DNA of 64,000 nucleotides from Sporosarcina sp. FSL W7-1349 (GCF_038003045.1 NZ_JBBOOK010000001.1:620001-684000), one strand, 5' to 3'; shown: positions 9,281 through 20,020, numbered from the stretch's first letter. Notes: generated by a model from the letters alone, not told the origin. Made by a program: numbers and translations.

Positions 9281-9295
9281 TCAGCTGATTGGGGT

Positions 9296-9326
9296 ATCGG
9301 TTGGAGCAATTGCTGCTCCGACCGAT
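9296..9326 (+). other. Strong intercistronic hairpin between bcd and lpdV
   Basis: A 13-bp stem with one G-U pair (9296-9308 with 9314-9326) and a 5-base loop stands in the 93-base gap where buk would be in B. subtilis. There is no T run, so it looks like an mRNA processing or stability element, not a terminator. Confidence 0.6.
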
Positions 9327-9373
9327 TCACCCTATGCTGAAAAGTTCATTTACTAGATTAGGAGGCAGAAGAT

Positions 9374-10801
9374 ATGGCACAAGAATACGACGTCGTCATT
9401 TTGGGTGGCGGCACCGGGGGCTATGTGGCAGCCATCCGCGCAGCCCAGTTAGGATTAAAAACTGCGCTCGTTGAAAAAGGGAAGCTTGGGGGTACCTGCC
9501 TTCATAAAGGATGCATCCCGAGCAAAGCATTGCTGAAGAGCGCGGAAGTTTATGATATGGCCAAAAATAAGGCCGCCGAATTTGGAGTGGATACTGCAGA
9601 CGTCGCGCTTAATTTTGCAAAGGTGCAGGAACGGAAAGAAAAAATAGTCAAGCAATTGTATAACGGCGTCCAGGCATTGATGAAAAAAGGGAAAATTGAC
9701 ATCTATGAAGGGCTTGGAAGAATGCTCGGCCCATCGATCTTCTCGCCGATGCCGGGAACGATATCCGTTGAAATGAATAGCGGGGAAGAAAATGAAATGC
9801 TCGTGTTGAAGAATTTGGTCATTGCGACGGGATCCAGGCCAAGGACGTTGCCAGGACTCGAAATCGACGAAGAGCAGGTCATGTCATCGGATGGGGCTCT
9901 ATCGATGAAAGCGCTTCCAAAATCAATGCTTGTCGTCGGAGGCGGTGTAATCGGCATCGAGTGGGCTTCCATGCTTCATGATTTCGGAGTGGAAGTGACC
10001 GTCTTGGAATACGCGGACCGCATCATCCCGACGGAAGATGAAGACATTTCCAAAGAAATGCAGAAGCTGCTTGGCCAAAAAGGCATCCGATTCGTCACGG
10101 GCGCCAAGGTGCTGCCGGAAACCCTCGTCAAAGCAGAGGGAAAGGTGTCGATTTCCGCGGAAGTCGACGGAGAGCAGGTCGAATACAGCGCCGAGAAAAT
10201 GCTTGTGTCGGTCGGTCGCCAAGCGAATGTCGAGGGCATTGGAATCGAGAATACCGAGATTGAAATCGAAAATGGAACGATCCGGACAAAGCCAACTTTC
10301 CAAACGAAAGAAAGTCATATTTACGCAATCGGGGATGTCATCGGCGGTCTTCAGCTGGCGCATGTCGCCTCCCATGAAGGGATTGCGGCCATCGAACATA
10401 TCGCCGGATTGAAGCGTGAGCCGTTCGATTATACGAAAATCTCCCGCTGCATCTATTCTAGTCCGGAAGCGTCCAGTGTCGGATTAACGGAGAAGCAGGC
10501 GAGGGAACGAGGATTTGACGTTAAGGTCGGGAAATTCCCGTTCATGGCAATCGGCAAAGCGCTTGTGAATGGCAATGCGGACGGATTCGTTAAGATTGTT
10601 GCCGATCAGTCCTCCAATGACATTTTGGGAGTCCATATGATCGGTTCCCATGTCACTGATTTGATTTCCGAAGCGGGGTTGGCAATGGTGCTCGATGCGA
10701 CGCCTTGGGAAGTCGCTTCCACGATCCATCCGCATCCTTCCCTGTCAGAAGTGATGGGAGAAGCTGCTTTGGCAGTGGATGGCTTGGCAATTCATATGTA
10801 A
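9374..10801 (+). CDS. lpdV: Dihydrolipoyl dehydrogenase, E3 of the branched-chain keto acid dehydrogenase
   Basis: This flavoprotein reoxidises the lipoyl arm of E2 with NAD. It has 475 residues: FAD motif VVILGGGTGGYVAA (7-20), redox disulfide C42/C47 in GGTCLHKGC, NAD-binding VVGGGVIGIEWA (about 180), the second FAD site YAIGDV and the C-terminal dimer/active-site HPHPSLSE. AGGAGG precedes the ATG. It is immediately followed by the E1 and E2 genes, so it serves the BKD complex and not pyruvate dehydrogenase. Confidence 0.96.
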   Translation: MAQEYDVVILGGGTGGYVAAIRAAQLGLKTALVEKGKLGGTCLHKGCIPSKALLKSAEVYDMAKNKAAEFGVDTADVALNFAKVQERKEKIVKQLYNGVQALMKKGKIDIYEGLGRMLGPSIFSPMPGTISVEMNSGEENEMLVLKNLVIATGSRPRTLPGLEIDEEQVMSSDGALSMKALPKSMLVVGGGVIGIEWASMLHDFGVEVTVLEYADRIIPTEDEDISKEMQKLLGQKGIRFVTGAKVLPETLVKAEGKVSISAEVDGEQVEYSAEKMLVSVGRQANVEGIGIENTEIEIENGTIRTKPTFQTKESHIYAIGDVIGGLQLAHVASHEGIAAIEHIAGLKREPFDYTKISRCIYSSPEASSVGLTEKQARERGFDVKVGKFPFMAIGKALVNGNADGFVKIVADQSSNDILGVHMIGSHVTDLISEAGLAMVLDATPWEVASTIHPHPSLSEVMGEAALAVDGLAIHM

Positions 10802-10867
10802 ATCACGCGGTCCTGCACCATTCGACGGAACGGACCCGGAAACACGTAACCGATAGGGGGAGTTACA

Positions 10868-11875
10868 ATGGCAAAAACACGTCATGAAGAGCTTGGTTTG
10901 ACGAATGAAGATGTGCTCCAAATATATAAGACGATGGTGATGGCACGGCGCTTGGATGAACGGATGTGGCTGTTGAACCGCGCCGGAAAGATCCCGTTCG
11001 TCATCTCATGCCAAGGTCAAGAAGCGGCACAGGTAGGAGCGGCATTCGCCTTGGACGATAAAAAGGACTGGATTGCACCGTATTACCGGGATATGGGGGT
11101 CGTCCTCCATTTTGGCATGACGCCGCAAGAGCTGATGCTGTCCGCATTCGCCAAAGCGGAGGACCCGAACTCGGGTGGACGTCAGATGCCTGGCCATTTC
11201 GGACAACGGAAAAACCGGATTCTGACGGGATCTTCTCCTGTTACGACGCAACTCCCGCACGCGGTTGGTGTGGCGCTTGCGGCGAAAATGAAAGGGGAGG
11301 ACTTCATCACGTTTGTGACGCTTGGTGAAGGTTCATCCAACCAAGGGGATTTCCACGAAGGCATGAACTTTGCGGGCGTCCATAAGTTGCCGACGGTCGT
11401 CATGGTGGAGAACAATAAATATGCGATTTCCGTTCCGGTGGAAAAGCAGCTTGCTTGCGAACATGTTGCGGACCGGGCCGTTGCCTATGGCATGCCGGGG
11501 GTCACTATCGACGGAACCGATCCGCTCGAAGTATACAAAGTTGTCAAGGAAGCGGCAGACCGGGCCCGGAGCGGAGAAGGGCCGAGTCTTGTGGAAGCGG
11601 TATGCTATCGTCTGACCGCCCACTCGTCGGACGACGACCATCGGCTGTACCGGGATGCCGAAGAGCTAGCGGAGGAGCGGAAACTTGATCCAATCCCGAA
11701 ATTCGCGGCCTATTTGAAAGAGGCGGGCGTCCTGTCCAATGAACTTGAAAAGGAAATCGATGAAGAGATCATGAAAACGGTGAATGAAGCGACGGACTAC
11801 GCGGAAAACGCACCATACGCCGCGCCTGAGGATGCGCTTCTCCATGTGTATGCCGAGGAAGGGGGAGTCGAATAA
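10868..11875 (+). CDS. bkdAA: Branched-chain 2-oxoacid dehydrogenase E1 alpha
   Basis: The 335-residue alpha subunit of the thiamine-diphosphate-dependent decarboxylase converts branched-chain keto acids to acyl groups on E2. The TPP/metal-binding segment GEGSSNQGDFHEGMNFA is followed by VVMVENNKYAIS, and the phosphorylation-loop region YRLTAHSSDDDHRLYR matches E1 alpha proteins. A GGGGGAG Shine-Dalgarno lies before ATG 10868. The stop overlaps the E1 beta start by one base (TAATG), typical of coupled alpha and beta synthesis. Confidence 0.97.
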   Translation: MAKTRHEELGLTNEDVLQIYKTMVMARRLDERMWLLNRAGKIPFVISCQGQEAAQVGAAFALDDKKDWIAPYYRDMGVVLHFGMTPQELMLSAFAKAEDPNSGGRQMPGHFGQRKNRILTGSSPVTTQLPHAVGVALAAKMKGEDFITFVTLGEGSSNQGDFHEGMNFAGVHKLPTVVMVENNKYAISVPVEKQLACEHVADRAVAYGMPGVTIDGTDPLEVYKVVKEAADRARSGEGPSLVEAVCYRLTAHSSDDDHRLYRDAEELAEERKLDPIPKFAAYLKEAGVLSNELEKEIDEEIMKTVNEATDYAENAPYAAPEDALLHVYAEEGGVE

Positions 11876-12858
11876 TGGCCGTATTATCCTATATCGATGC
11901 CATCACGTTGGCGATGAAAGAAGAGATGGAACGGGATGAAAATGTCTTTGTTCTTGGAGAAGACGTAGGGCGGAAAGGCGGCGTCTTCAAAGCGACGACC
12001 GGGCTCTATGATCAATTCGGCGAATATCGCGCTCTCGATACTCCTCTAGCGGAGTCGGCCATCGCGGGAGTCGGAATCGGTGCGGCAATGTATGGCATGC
12101 GTCCGATCGCCGAGATGCAGTTCGCGGATTTCATCATGCCGGCTGTCAATCAAATCGTTTCCGAAGCTGCCAAAATCCGGTATCGGTCGAATAATGACTG
12201 GTCTTGTCCGATCGTCTTCCGTGCTCCTTTCGGCGGGGGGATCCATGGCGCCCTGTATCATTCACAATCGGTGGAATCGATGTTCGCGAGCACGCCGGGG
12301 TTGAAAGTCGTCATTCCTTCAACGCCATACGACGCGAAAGGATTGTTGAAAGCCGCCATCCGTGATGATGATCCGGTCCTGTTCTTTGAACATAAGCGCG
12401 CCTACCGTCTCATCAAAGGGGAAGTCCCGGATGAGGAGTACGTCCTACCGATCGGCAAAGCGGATGTCAAACGCGAAGGCGACGATATTACGATTATTAC
12501 GTACGGATTATGCGTGCATTTTGCATTGCAGGCAGCAGAACGGTTGGCGGAAGATGGCATATCTGCGCATATTCTCGATTTACGCACCATTTATCCGCTT
12601 GATAAAGAAGCGATCATCGAAGCGGCGTCCAAGACAGGGAAAGTGCTGCTCGTGACGGAAGACAATCTGGAAGGCAGCGTCCTGAGCGAAGTGTCGGCTA
12701 TCATCGCAGAAAATTGCTTGTTCGAACTCGATGCGCCGATCAAACGGTTAGCCGGTCCGGATATCCCGGCCATGCCGTATGCACCGACAATGGAGAAATT
12801 CTTCATGGTCAATCCCGATAAAGTCGAAAAAGCTGCAAGGGAACTTGCGGAATTTTAA
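11875..12858 (+). CDS. bkdAB: Branched-chain 2-oxoacid dehydrogenase E1 beta
   Basis: The 327-residue beta subunit pairs with BkdAA. Recognisable segments are VFVLGEDVGRKGGVFKATTGL near the N-terminus with its glutamate, FADFIMPAVNQIVSEAAK, and the transketolase C-domain containing DLRTIYPLD and VTEDNLEGS. It overlaps bkdAA by one base and is followed 43 bases later by the E2 gene. Confidence 0.97.
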   Translation: MAVLSYIDAITLAMKEEMERDENVFVLGEDVGRKGGVFKATTGLYDQFGEYRALDTPLAESAIAGVGIGAAMYGMRPIAEMQFADFIMPAVNQIVSEAAKIRYRSNNDWSCPIVFRAPFGGGIHGALYHSQSVESMFASTPGLKVVIPSTPYDAKGLLKAAIRDDDPVLFFEHKRAYRLIKGEVPDEEYVLPIGKADVKREGDDITIITYGLCVHFALQAAERLAEDGISAHILDLRTIYPLDKEAIIEAASKTGKVLLVTEDNLEGSVLSEVSAIIAENCLFELDAPIKRLAGPDIPAMPYAPTMEKFFMVNPDKVEKAARELAEF

Positions 12859-12901
12859 ATGGATGCAGCAAAGGTATTGAATAAGGAGGGAGGCATGCCC
12901 A

Positions 12902-14197
12902 ATGGCCATTCAACATATTGAAATGCCGAAACTTGGTGAAAGTGTCACAGAAGGGACGATAGAGAGATGGCTCGTCAAGCCGGGTGACACTGTCAATAAA
13001 TACGATCCGATTGCAGAAGTGAATACGGATAAAGTGACTGCCGAGATTCCGTCCTCTTTTTCGGGCACGATCAAAGAATTGATTGTAAAAGAAGGGGAGA
13101 CGGTTGAGGTCGGCGTCGTCGTCTGCACGATTGAGGCGGAAGGCGGAAACTCTGAGGAACCGCAACCGGAGGCAGTGCCAGCGAAAGAAGAACCGGCGAA
13201 TGAAATGCCGGCCGCAGGTTCACAGAAGCCGCCATCTCCGGTCCAGCGTGGAAAAGCAGCTGGGCGTTATTCCCCGGCTGTCATGCGCTTGGCCCAGGAG
13301 AACGATATCGACCTGTCACACGTCGAAGGATCGGGACGGGAAGGCCGGATTACCCGCAAGGATATTTTGGCAATCATCGAAAGCGGAAATATACCGAAAG
13401 CCGCGGCTCCTCAACCGGAACAGCAGCCGACCATGACGGAAGAACGCCCGGCTCCACAAGCGGCACCGCAACCTATCGAGTTCCCGACGGAAGCGGGTGA
13501 TATCGAAATACCGGTTTCCGGTGTGCGCCGTGCGATTGCGACCAATATGCTGCGGTCCAAGCACGAAGCTCCGCATGCGTGGACGATGATCGAAGTCGAT
13601 GTGACGAATCTCGTCCAATACCGCGATTCCTTGAAAAATGAATTCAAACAGCGGGAAGGTTTCAACTTGACGTATTTCGCATTCTTTGTGAAAGCGGTGG
13701 CGCAAGCGTTGAAGGAATTCCCGATGATGAATTCCATGTGGGCGGGTGACAAAATCATTCAGAAGAAAGATATCAACCTCTCCATTGCGGTGGCGACCGA
13801 GGAGGCCCTGTACGTTCCTGTCATCAAAAGTGCGGATGAAAAAACGATTAAAGGGATCGGCCGGGAAATCAATGAATTGGCCGGCAAAGTGCGTTCGGGT
13901 AAACTGACCTCTGCGGAGATGCAGGGCGGGACATTCACAGTGAATAATACCGGATCATTCGGCTCGGTGCAGTCGATGGGCATCATCAATTACCCACAGG
14001 CCGCCATTTTGCAAGTCGAATCGATCGTCAAACGTCCGGTCATCATGGAAAATGGGATGATCGCTGCCCGGGATATGGTCAATCTCTGTCTATCATTGGA
14101 TCATCGCGTATTGGATGGCTTGATCAGCGGAAGATTCCTAGCCCGTGTGAAAGAAATTCTTGAAAATATTTCCGCTGAAAACACTTCGATTTATTGA
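12902..14197 (+). CDS. bkdB: Branched-chain 2-oxoacid dehydrogenase E2 (dihydrolipoyl acyltransferase)
   Basis: The E2 core has 431 residues. One lipoyl domain (1-75, lipoyl lysine K44 in NTDKVTAE) is followed by an Ala/Pro/Glu-rich linker, an E3/E1-binding domain (about 118-155, YSPAVMRLAQENDIDL), a second linker and the catalytic domain (about 200-428), which ends with the active-site motif DHRVLDG. It completes the operon bcd-lpdV-bkdAA-bkdAB-bkdB. AGGGAGG lies upstream of the ATG. Confidence 0.97.
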   Translation: MAIQHIEMPKLGESVTEGTIERWLVKPGDTVNKYDPIAEVNTDKVTAEIPSSFSGTIKELIVKEGETVEVGVVVCTIEAEGGNSEEPQPEAVPAKEEPANEMPAAGSQKPPSPVQRGKAAGRYSPAVMRLAQENDIDLSHVEGSGREGRITRKDILAIIESGNIPKAAAPQPEQQPTMTEERPAPQAAPQPIEFPTEAGDIEIPVSGVRRAIATNMLRSKHEAPHAWTMIEVDVTNLVQYRDSLKNEFKQREGFNLTYFAFFVKAVAQALKEFPMMNSMWAGDKIIQKKDINLSIAVATEEALYVPVIKSADEKTIKGIGREINELAGKVRSGKLTSAEMQGGTFTVNNTGSFGSVQSMGIINYPQAAILQVESIVKRPVIMENGMIAARDMVNLCLSLDHRVLDGLISGRFLARVKEILENISAENTSIY

Positions 14198-14213
14198 GGT
14201 ACAGCGCAATTTG

Positions 14214-14244
14214 CCCGGGGCTTGAAAATGGCTCCGGGTTTTTT
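14214..14244 (+). terminator. Terminator of the bkd operon
   Basis: CCCGGGGC (14214-14221) pairs with GCTCCGGG (14231-14238) through one G-U pair and is followed by six T residues. It lies 17 bases after the bkdB stop. Confidence 0.88.
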
Positions 14245-14317
14245 CCACTTTAAACAATTCTCCCACTCAGGTAAACTATAGAAAGAACTATCATTTTTGG
14301 AAGGGGTGTATGAGGGT

Positions 14318-15994
14318 ATGGCGATACATAAAATGAAAACGTCTTCATTTGCGGATGCCGACTACAACCAATGGAAGGAGACGGCCGTCCACTCGCTGAA
14401 AGGGAAACCATTTGAATCGCTTTTAACAAAGACGGTGGAAGGGATTACACTGCAACCTCTGTATACGCAGGAGGAGCTGGAGGCGCGGCTGCAAACGGTC
14501 CGGGCTGTCAGCGACACATCGGGATGGATTGTGGCCCAGCAGACGATTGCTGAAGATGGACAGCGATTTTTGAAAACATTGAAAGATTCGCTGGCCCGAG
14601 GAAATGAGTCGATCGTCTATGATGGCAGGAAGCAGCTTTGTTGGAATGATCGGCTGTTGGATGAATTGGGGGATTTCATTCAAAAGTATCCGGTTTTCAT
14701 TACGGACACTTCGGCGGATGACCCGATTTTGCAAGTGTTCGATCGGATTCCCGCTGAATTCCGTTCCTCAGTGAAAGGGGCGGTGTGGGTGCGAGACTGG
14801 CGGATTCCGCAAGGCTATGACCAAGTGCGGACGCTTGGCGCGGATCTGTGGGACGTGCATCACCAAGGGGCCGATACGGTGACGGAACTGGCACTTGCTT
14901 TGGCGAAAGCTTCGGAACTCGCGGCATCGAAGGAAACTTTTGATGAATTTGCCGGACAATTTTTTGTCCGTTTCGCAGTAGATACCCATTTTTTCATGGA
15001 AATCGCGAAATTCCGGGCTTTCCGTGTGCTATGGCAAGCGTTCAGCCAGGCCTATGGCAAGGAGGATGCTCCATCGGTTCCGCTTTTGGCGGTCACTTCG
15101 TTACGCTCATATTCGAAGCTGGATCCGAACGTCAATTTGCTGCGTGCGGGAAATGAAGCATTTTCAGCCGTCCTCGGTGGGGCGGACGCTTTGACCGTTC
15201 ACCCGCATGATTTGTTGACCGGCGTGACAGATCATTCGATACGGTTGGCACGGAATATCCAGTTGGTCATCAAAGAGGAAACCCATGTCACGAAAGTGGC
15301 TGATCCATCCGGGGGCTCCTATTTCATTGAAACATTGACAGCAGAACTCGTGGAAAGGGCTTGGAAACAGTTCCTCGAAATCGATGCGATGGGAGGCTAT
15401 GATGCCTATCTTGCTACCGGGCGAGTCGAACAAACGATGGATTCCCGGAGACAGGAAGTGGCAACGGGCAAAAAAACATTAATTGGCACGAATGTATATG
15501 CAGAATTGACGCCAACCGTTTTTTCCGATTCCGACTTAGTCGCTGCAGCGGAGCGTCTTGCGGCTCCGTTCGAAAAATTGCGGCAGCGTTTCGCGGATTC
15601 CCAACCGCGAGCCGTCGTCTTGACGTTTGGTGCGCTGAAAGACTTCAAACCGCGTGCGGACTTTGTTACGGGCTTCCTTGCGACCGGCGGAATCCGCGCC
15701 GAATGGAGTCCTGCCTTCGCCAATGCACAAGAAGCGCTCGATTGGCTCGCTTCCGAGCAACCGGATTATGCGGTCGTCTGTGCATCGCCTGCTGAAACGG
15801 AACAAGTGATGGACGAGCTGTTGGCCAAGCGTCCGGGGCAAATTGTGTTGGATGCAGCAGGTAAGGTGGACGTGGCATTAACTGAAAAATGGCAGTCCGC
15901 TGGCTTGGACGGGTTCGTATTTGCCGGGCAGAATAAAATCGAAAAGCTGCTGGAAATCGCGTACAAAGTGGAAGGAGGGGCTCATGTTGAATAA
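14318..15994 (+). CDS. mutA: Methylmalonyl-CoA mutase small (beta) subunit
   Basis: This 558-residue homologue of the mutase catalytic chain forms the heterodimer with MutB. It shares the TIM-barrel region (for example [28 protein letters not shown]) but its C-terminal cobalamin-like domain lacks the DxHxxG motif, as expected for the non-catalytic subunit. ATG 14318 has AAGGGGTG at good spacing; a longer in-frame TTG start at 14297 has none. The gene overlaps mutB by 11 bases. Confidence 0.93.
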   Translation: MAIHKMKTSSFADADYNQWKETAVHSLKGKPFESLLTKTVEGITLQPLYTQEELEARLQTVRAVSDTSGWIVAQQTIAEDGQRFLKTLKDSLARGNESIVYDGRKQLCWNDRLLDELGDFIQKYPVFITDTSADDPILQVFDRIPAEFRSSVKGAVWVRDWRIPQGYDQVRTLGADLWDVHHQGADTVTELALALAKASELAASKETFDEFAGQFFVRFAVDTHFFMEIAKFRAFRVLWQAFSQAYGKEDAPSVPLLAVTSLRSYSKLDPNVNLLRAGNEAFSAVLGGADALTVHPHDLLTGVTDHSIRLARNIQLVIKEETHVTKVADPSGGSYFIETLTAELVERAWKQFLEIDAMGGYDAYLATGRVEQTMDSRRQEVATGKKTLIGTNVYAELTPTVFSDSDLVAAAERLAAPFEKLRQRFADSQPRAVVLTFGALKDFKPRADFVTGFLATGGIRAEWSPAFANAQEALDWLASEQPDYAVVCASPAETEQVMDELLAKRPGQIVLDAAGKVDVALTEKWQSAGLDGFVFAGQNKIEKLLEIAYKVEGGAHVE

Positions 15995-18146
15995 ACCGGA
16001 CTTCAGCCAAGTGACTATTACCGAATTGAAACAGACGGATGCTTTCGCAAACGGGACGGCAGGCAATCCGTTCCGGACGAATGAAGGGATCGATGTGAAA
16101 CCGATCTATTCGCAAGCAGATTTGGAGGGCGTGGAACATCTGAATGATTTTCCGGGCATCGCTCCGAACACGCGCGGGCCTTATCCGACGATGTACGTCT
16201 CCCGTCCATGGACCGTGCGCCAGTATGCCGGATTCTCTACGGCGGAAGAGAGTAATGCGTTCTATAAACGGAATCTTGCTATGGGACAAAAAGGATTATC
16301 CGTTGCATTCGACCTTGCTACGCACCGGGGCTATGACTCCGACCACCCAAGGGTGACGGGAGATGTCGGGAAAGCGGGCGTTGCTATCGATTCGGTCGAA
16401 GATATGAAAATCCTGTTCGACAGCATTCCGCTCGACCAGATGTCCGTCTCGATGACGATGAACGGCGCCGTATTGCCGGTCATGGCATTTTATATCGTAG
16501 CGGCTGAGGAACAGGGCGTGGCACCGGAAAAACTGGCTGGGACAATCCAGAATGATATTTTGAAAGAATATATGGTGCGGAATACGTATATTTTCCCGCC
16601 TGATATGTCGATGCGGATCATCGCAGACATTTTCGAATACACTTCCAAAAACATGCCGAAGTTCAACTCGATCTCTATCTCGGGCTACCATATGCAGGAG
16701 GCGGGCGCGACGGCGGATATCGAACTCGCCTATACACTGGCAGACGGATTGGAATATGTCCGCACTGGTTTGAAAGCTGGCATTGATATCGATTCATTCG
16801 CACCGCGGCTGTCGTTTTTCTGGGCGATCGGCATGAACTATTTCATGGAAATCGCGAAGATGCGGGCAGCACGGAAGATCTGGGCGCAAATGATGCAGAC
16901 GTTCGATCCAAAAAATCCGAAGAGCCTGGCGCTCCGGACCCATTCGCAAACTTCGGGCTGGAGCTTGACCGAGCAGGATCCGTTCAATAATGTCACCCGG
17001 ACATTGATCGAAGCGAATGCAGCCGCGATGGGACATACCCAGTCACTTCATACGAATGCGCTAGATGAGGCAATCGCCTTGCCGACGGATTTCTCCGCGC
17101 GGATTGCACGGAACACGCAGCTGTTCTTGCAGGAAGAGACGCTGATGACAAAAGTGATCGATCCGTGGGGCGGCTCCTACTATGTCGAGAAGCTGACGGA
17201 TGAATTGATTGAAAAAGCATGGGAATTGATCGAGGAGATTGAAGACCTCGGCGGCATGGCGAAAGCGATCGAAACCGGCCTGCCGAAGATGAAGATCGAA
17301 GAAGCGGCAGCGAAACGCCAAGCCCAAATCGACTCCAGATCGGAAGCGATCATCGGGGTGAATAAATACCGACTCGAACAAGAAGATCCGATCGACATTC
17401 TCGATATCGACAATACGCTCGTCCGTCAAAAACAGATCGACCGCATCAATGAAATGAAAGCGAGCCGGGATGAAACAGCGGTTGCCCAAACGTTGGCGGC
17501 CTTGACGGAAAGCGCGCGCAGCGGGGAAGGCAATCTTCTCGCGATGGCAGTGGATGCTGCACGGGCGCGTGCTACAATCGGAGAAATTTCGGACGCGATC
17601 GAAAGCGTTTCGGGGCGTCATAAGGCGGTGATCCGTTCGGTGAGCGGCGTATACAGTTCCAACTTCTCAAACGAGGAGGAAATTAAAGAAGTGAAAGCGA
17701 TGGCGGACGAGTTCCTGGAGAATGAAGGGCGCCGTCCTCGTATCTTGATTGCAAAAATGGGGCAGGACGGCCATGACCGCGGTGCGAAAGTGATCGCTTC
17801 CTCCTTTGCGGATCTCGGGTTCGACGTCGATATCGGCCCTTTATTCCAGACACCGGAAGAGACCGCTTTACAAGCGGCAGAAAACGATGTCCATGTGATC
17901 GGGGTCAGTTCGCTGGCGGCAGGTCACAAGACATTGGTACCTGCACTACGGGAGGAATTGCGGAAATTGGGACGCGAGGATATACTTGTCGTCGTCGGTG
18001 GCGTCATTCCGGCGCAGGATTACGCGTTCCTGCGTGAAAGCGGGGCAACTGCCATCTTCGGGCCGGGTACTGTCATCCCTGTTGCCGCGCAAAAGGTGAT
18101 CGAAGAGATTTACAGCACGCTCGGCTATGAGGAAGTGGCGGATTGA
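15984..18146 (+). CDS. mutB: Methylmalonyl-CoA mutase large (alpha) subunit
   Basis: This B12-dependent enzyme interconverts (R)-methylmalonyl-CoA and succinyl-CoA. It has 720 residues: the substrate-binding barrel ([22 protein letters not shown] region, about 120-560) and a C-terminal cobalamin-binding domain with [10 protein letters not shown], which provides the lower axial histidine. ATG 15984 follows GGAGGGG within the end of mutA, and an upstream extension to 15921 only shadows mutA. It ends four bases into meaB. Confidence 0.97.
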   Translation: MLNKPDFSQVTITELKQTDAFANGTAGNPFRTNEGIDVKPIYSQADLEGVEHLNDFPGIAPNTRGPYPTMYVSRPWTVRQYAGFSTAEESNAFYKRNLAMGQKGLSVAFDLATHRGYDSDHPRVTGDVGKAGVAIDSVEDMKILFDSIPLDQMSVSMTMNGAVLPVMAFYIVAAEEQGVAPEKLAGTIQNDILKEYMVRNTYIFPPDMSMRIIADIFEYTSKNMPKFNSISISGYHMQEAGATADIELAYTLADGLEYVRTGLKAGIDIDSFAPRLSFFWAIGMNYFMEIAKMRAARKIWAQMMQTFDPKNPKSLALRTHSQTSGWSLTEQDPFNNVTRTLIEANAAAMGHTQSLHTNALDEAIALPTDFSARIARNTQLFLQEETLMTKVIDPWGGSYYVEKLTDELIEKAWELIEEIEDLGGMAKAIETGLPKMKIEEAAAKRQAQIDSRSEAIIGVNKYRLEQEDPIDILDIDNTLVRQKQIDRINEMKASRDETAVAQTLAALTESARSGEGNLLAMAVDAARARATIGEISDAIESVSGRHKAVIRSVSGVYSSNFSNEEEIKEVKAMADEFLENEGRRPRILIAKMGQDGHDRGAKVIASSFADLGFDVDIGPLFQTPEETALQAAENDVHVIGVSSLAAGHKTLVPALREELRKLGREDILVVVGGVIPAQDYAFLRESGATAIFGPGTVIPVAAQKVIEEIYSTLGYEEVAD

Positions 18147-19246
18147 AAGACAATAACCGTTTGATCGATGACAGTGCACTTCATGTGATGGATGGAATCC
18201 CTTCCTCCCATGACGGGATGGCCGCTTCTGGTCGGAGACGGTTTGTCAAGAAGGACAAGTCGGTTCCGATCAACGAGCTTCGGGAGAACATTTTGCAAGG
18301 CTCCCGTCTCGATTTGGCGAAAGGGATCACCTTGCTGGAAAGTTTGAAAGCGGCTGATAAACAAGCGGGGCAGCAATTATTGCTTGATCTGCTTCCGGAA
18401 ACGGGCAACAGTGTCCGCATTGGAATCACCGGCGTTCCGGGGGCGGGAAAGAGCACGTTCATCGAAGCGTTTGGGCTCATGCTTGCGGAAGCCGGCCATA
18501 AAGTCGCCGTCCTTGCAATTGATCCGAGCTCGACTCTGTCGGGGGGCAGCATTTTAGGGGACAAAACACGGATGGAGGAACTTGCCAAGCATCCGAATGC
18601 GTTCATCCGTCCGTCCCCTTCCGCCGGGACGCTCGGCGGTGTGCATAAGAAGTCCCGGGAAACGATGCTCCTTTGTGAAGCGGCCGGCTATGATGTGATT
18701 TTGATTGAAACTGTCGGCGTCGGCCAAAGTGAGACGATGGTCCGTGGAATGGTTGATTATTTCATGCTGCTCGTCCTCACAGGAGCGGGAGATGAACTGC
18801 AAGGGATGAAAAAGGGGATCATGGAATTGGCGGATGGCATCGTTGTCCATAAGGCGGACGGAGATAATCTGAAGCTTGCGAAGAAAACGGTACGGGAATA
18901 TCGCCAAATCCTTCATTTCCTGCAGCCGGCATCCCCCGGCTGGACTTCGACGGCACTGCCGGTCTCTTCATTGAAGAAGACGGGGCTGGAAGATGTGTGG
19001 GAGACTGTGCTGGCTTTCAAGCAGGAGATGGAAAAGGTCGGATATTGGGAGGAACGGCGCCAAGCACAGACGAAGGACTGGTTCCGTCAGATGATCCGCG
19101 ATCGGCTCATCGACTCTTTCTTCGCCAAGCCGGGGAAGAAGGAGGAGGTCGCGGCGTTGGAAGCCGCCGTGGCCGAAGGGCAAGTGACCGTCGCTGGCGC
19201 GGTGGATCAGCTGTTTCCGGGAGAACGCCGAATCGCGGGGGATTGA
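18143..19246 (+). CDS. meaB: Methylmalonyl-CoA mutase-associated GTPase MeaB
   Basis: MeaB (ArgK family) is the G3E GTPase chaperone that gates cofactor loading and protects the mutase. Walker A is GVPGAGKST, followed by AIDPSS, the switch region ETVGVGQSE and the base motif HKADGDN. The most likely start is TTG 18143, overlapping the mutB stop (ATTGA) with GAGGAAG upstream. This gives 367 residues and an N-terminal stretch about 40 longer than typical. The tight overlap with mutB supports joint expression. Confidence 0.94.
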   Translation: MKDNNRLIDDSALHVMDGIPSSHDGMAASGRRRFVKKDKSVPINELRENILQGSRLDLAKGITLLESLKAADKQAGQQLLLDLLPETGNSVRIGITGVPGAGKSTFIEAFGLMLAEAGHKVAVLAIDPSSTLSGGSILGDKTRMEELAKHPNAFIRPSPSAGTLGGVHKKSRETMLLCEAAGYDVILIETVGVGQSETMVRGMVDYFMLLVLTGAGDELQGMKKGIMELADGIVVHKADGDNLKLAKKTVREYRQILHFLQPASPGWTSTALPVSSLKKTGLEDVWETVLAFKQEMEKVGYWEERRQAQTKDWFRQMIRDRLIDSFFAKPGKKEEVAALEAAVAEGQVTVAGAVDQLFPGERRIAGD

Positions 19247-19264
19247 TTGCCGACGGCTGTTCAC

Positions 19265-19447
19265 GTCTAGCTCCGGGCGCCAGCCCCTCGAGTCGCTTCG
19301 GTCTTTCAATAAAGGCAAAAAGCGCCTTTATTTGAAAGTCCTCCGACGTACAGGACGTACTAGTGTCGACGTTGCCGCAGGACGCGGCGGGTTTAGTCGG
19401 CCAGCGCTTGTCGGGTCTGAGCAGGCGCCCTGCGCTTTTGTTTTTTT
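19265..19447 (+). repeat. Structured intergenic repeat of the Bacillales type
   Basis: The gap between meaB and brxB holds a compact set of hairpins. The outer arms GGGCGCC (19274-19280) and GGCGCCC pair across the element. An inner 14-bp stem runs from CTTTCAATAAAGGC to GCCTTTATTTGAAAG, and GC-rich stems follow around 19360-19390. The ends, TCTAGCTCC at the left and GCGCTTTTGTTTTTTT at the right, resemble a dispersed intergenic repeat I recall from many Bacillus-group genomes. I cannot confirm copy number from one window. The terminal T run could also end transcription after meaB. Confidence 0.7.
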
Positions 19448-19474
19448 GCATGTCCACTTTCCACCTGTTATGAT
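19446..19474 (+). promoter_or_regulatory. Sigma-A promoter of brxB
   Basis: TTGCAT (19446-19451), 17 bases, TATGAT (19469-19474) lie 35 bases before the brxB start. Confidence 0.6.
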
Positions 19475-19509
19475 AAAGCTGTAAGTATAGAAAGGGGTTT
19501 GAGGATCCG

Positions 19510-19950
19510 ATGAATATGAATTTCAATCTGTATATGGATGATATTCTAAGACAAGCTCGTTCTGAAATGGAAGCGAGCGGGTATGAGCAGTTACAGACGC
19601 CAGAGCAGGTGGATGAAGCCTTCACTCGTCAAGGCACCACTCTCGTCATGGTGAATTCGGTTTGTGGTTGTGCGGGAGGCATTGCGCGCCCGGCCGCTGC
19701 GCATTCGATCCATTATGATAAACGTCCGGATCATCTTGTCACGGTATTTGCCGGACAGGACAAAGAAGCGACAGCGCAAGCCCGCATGCACTTCGGCGAT
19801 GATCATCTTCCATCTTCTCCGTCGTTCGCCCTTTTGAAGGATGGGAAACTCGTTGCGGAAATAGGCCGTCATGAAATCGAAGGGCATGATCCGATGTCCG
19901 TCGTGGCGAACTTGCAAAGCCAATTCGAGGAATATTGCGAAGAGGTTTGA
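19510..19950 (+). CDS. brxB: Bacilliredoxin BrxB (YqiW family)
   Basis: Bacilliredoxins (YphP/YqiW, DUF1094) remove bacillithiol from proteins after oxidative stress. The 146-residue thioredoxin-like protein carries the unusual CGC active site (C52-G53-C54 in [10 protein letters not shown]). B. subtilis yqiW occupies the equivalent place downstream of the bkd operon. GAAAGGGG stands upstream of the ATG. Confidence 0.93.
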   Translation: MNMNFNLYMDDILRQARSEMEASGYEQLQTPEQVDEAFTRQGTTLVMVNSVCGCAGGIARPAAAHSIHYDKRPDHLVTVFAGQDKEATAQARMHFGDDHLPSSPSFALLKDGKLVAEIGRHEIEGHDPMSVVANLQSQFEEYCEEV

Positions 19951-19952
19951 TG

Positions 19953-19998
19953 AAAAAAACAGTCCGTCCGTGCAAAACGCACGAACGGACTGTTTTTA
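19953..19998 (+). terminator. Terminator after brxB, convergent with prli42
   Basis: A strong hairpin built from AACAGTCCGT-C-CGTGC and its near-complement with a short AAAAC loop has A residues before it and T residues after it. It can act in both directions. Confidence 0.88.
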
Positions 19999-20020
19999 AG
20001 TTTGTTGACACTTTTGCGGT

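Noticed and set aside
15666..16289. 207-residue ORF on the minus strand
   Set aside because: It is a shadow of mutA/mutB; R/P/H-rich composition typical of the antisense frame.
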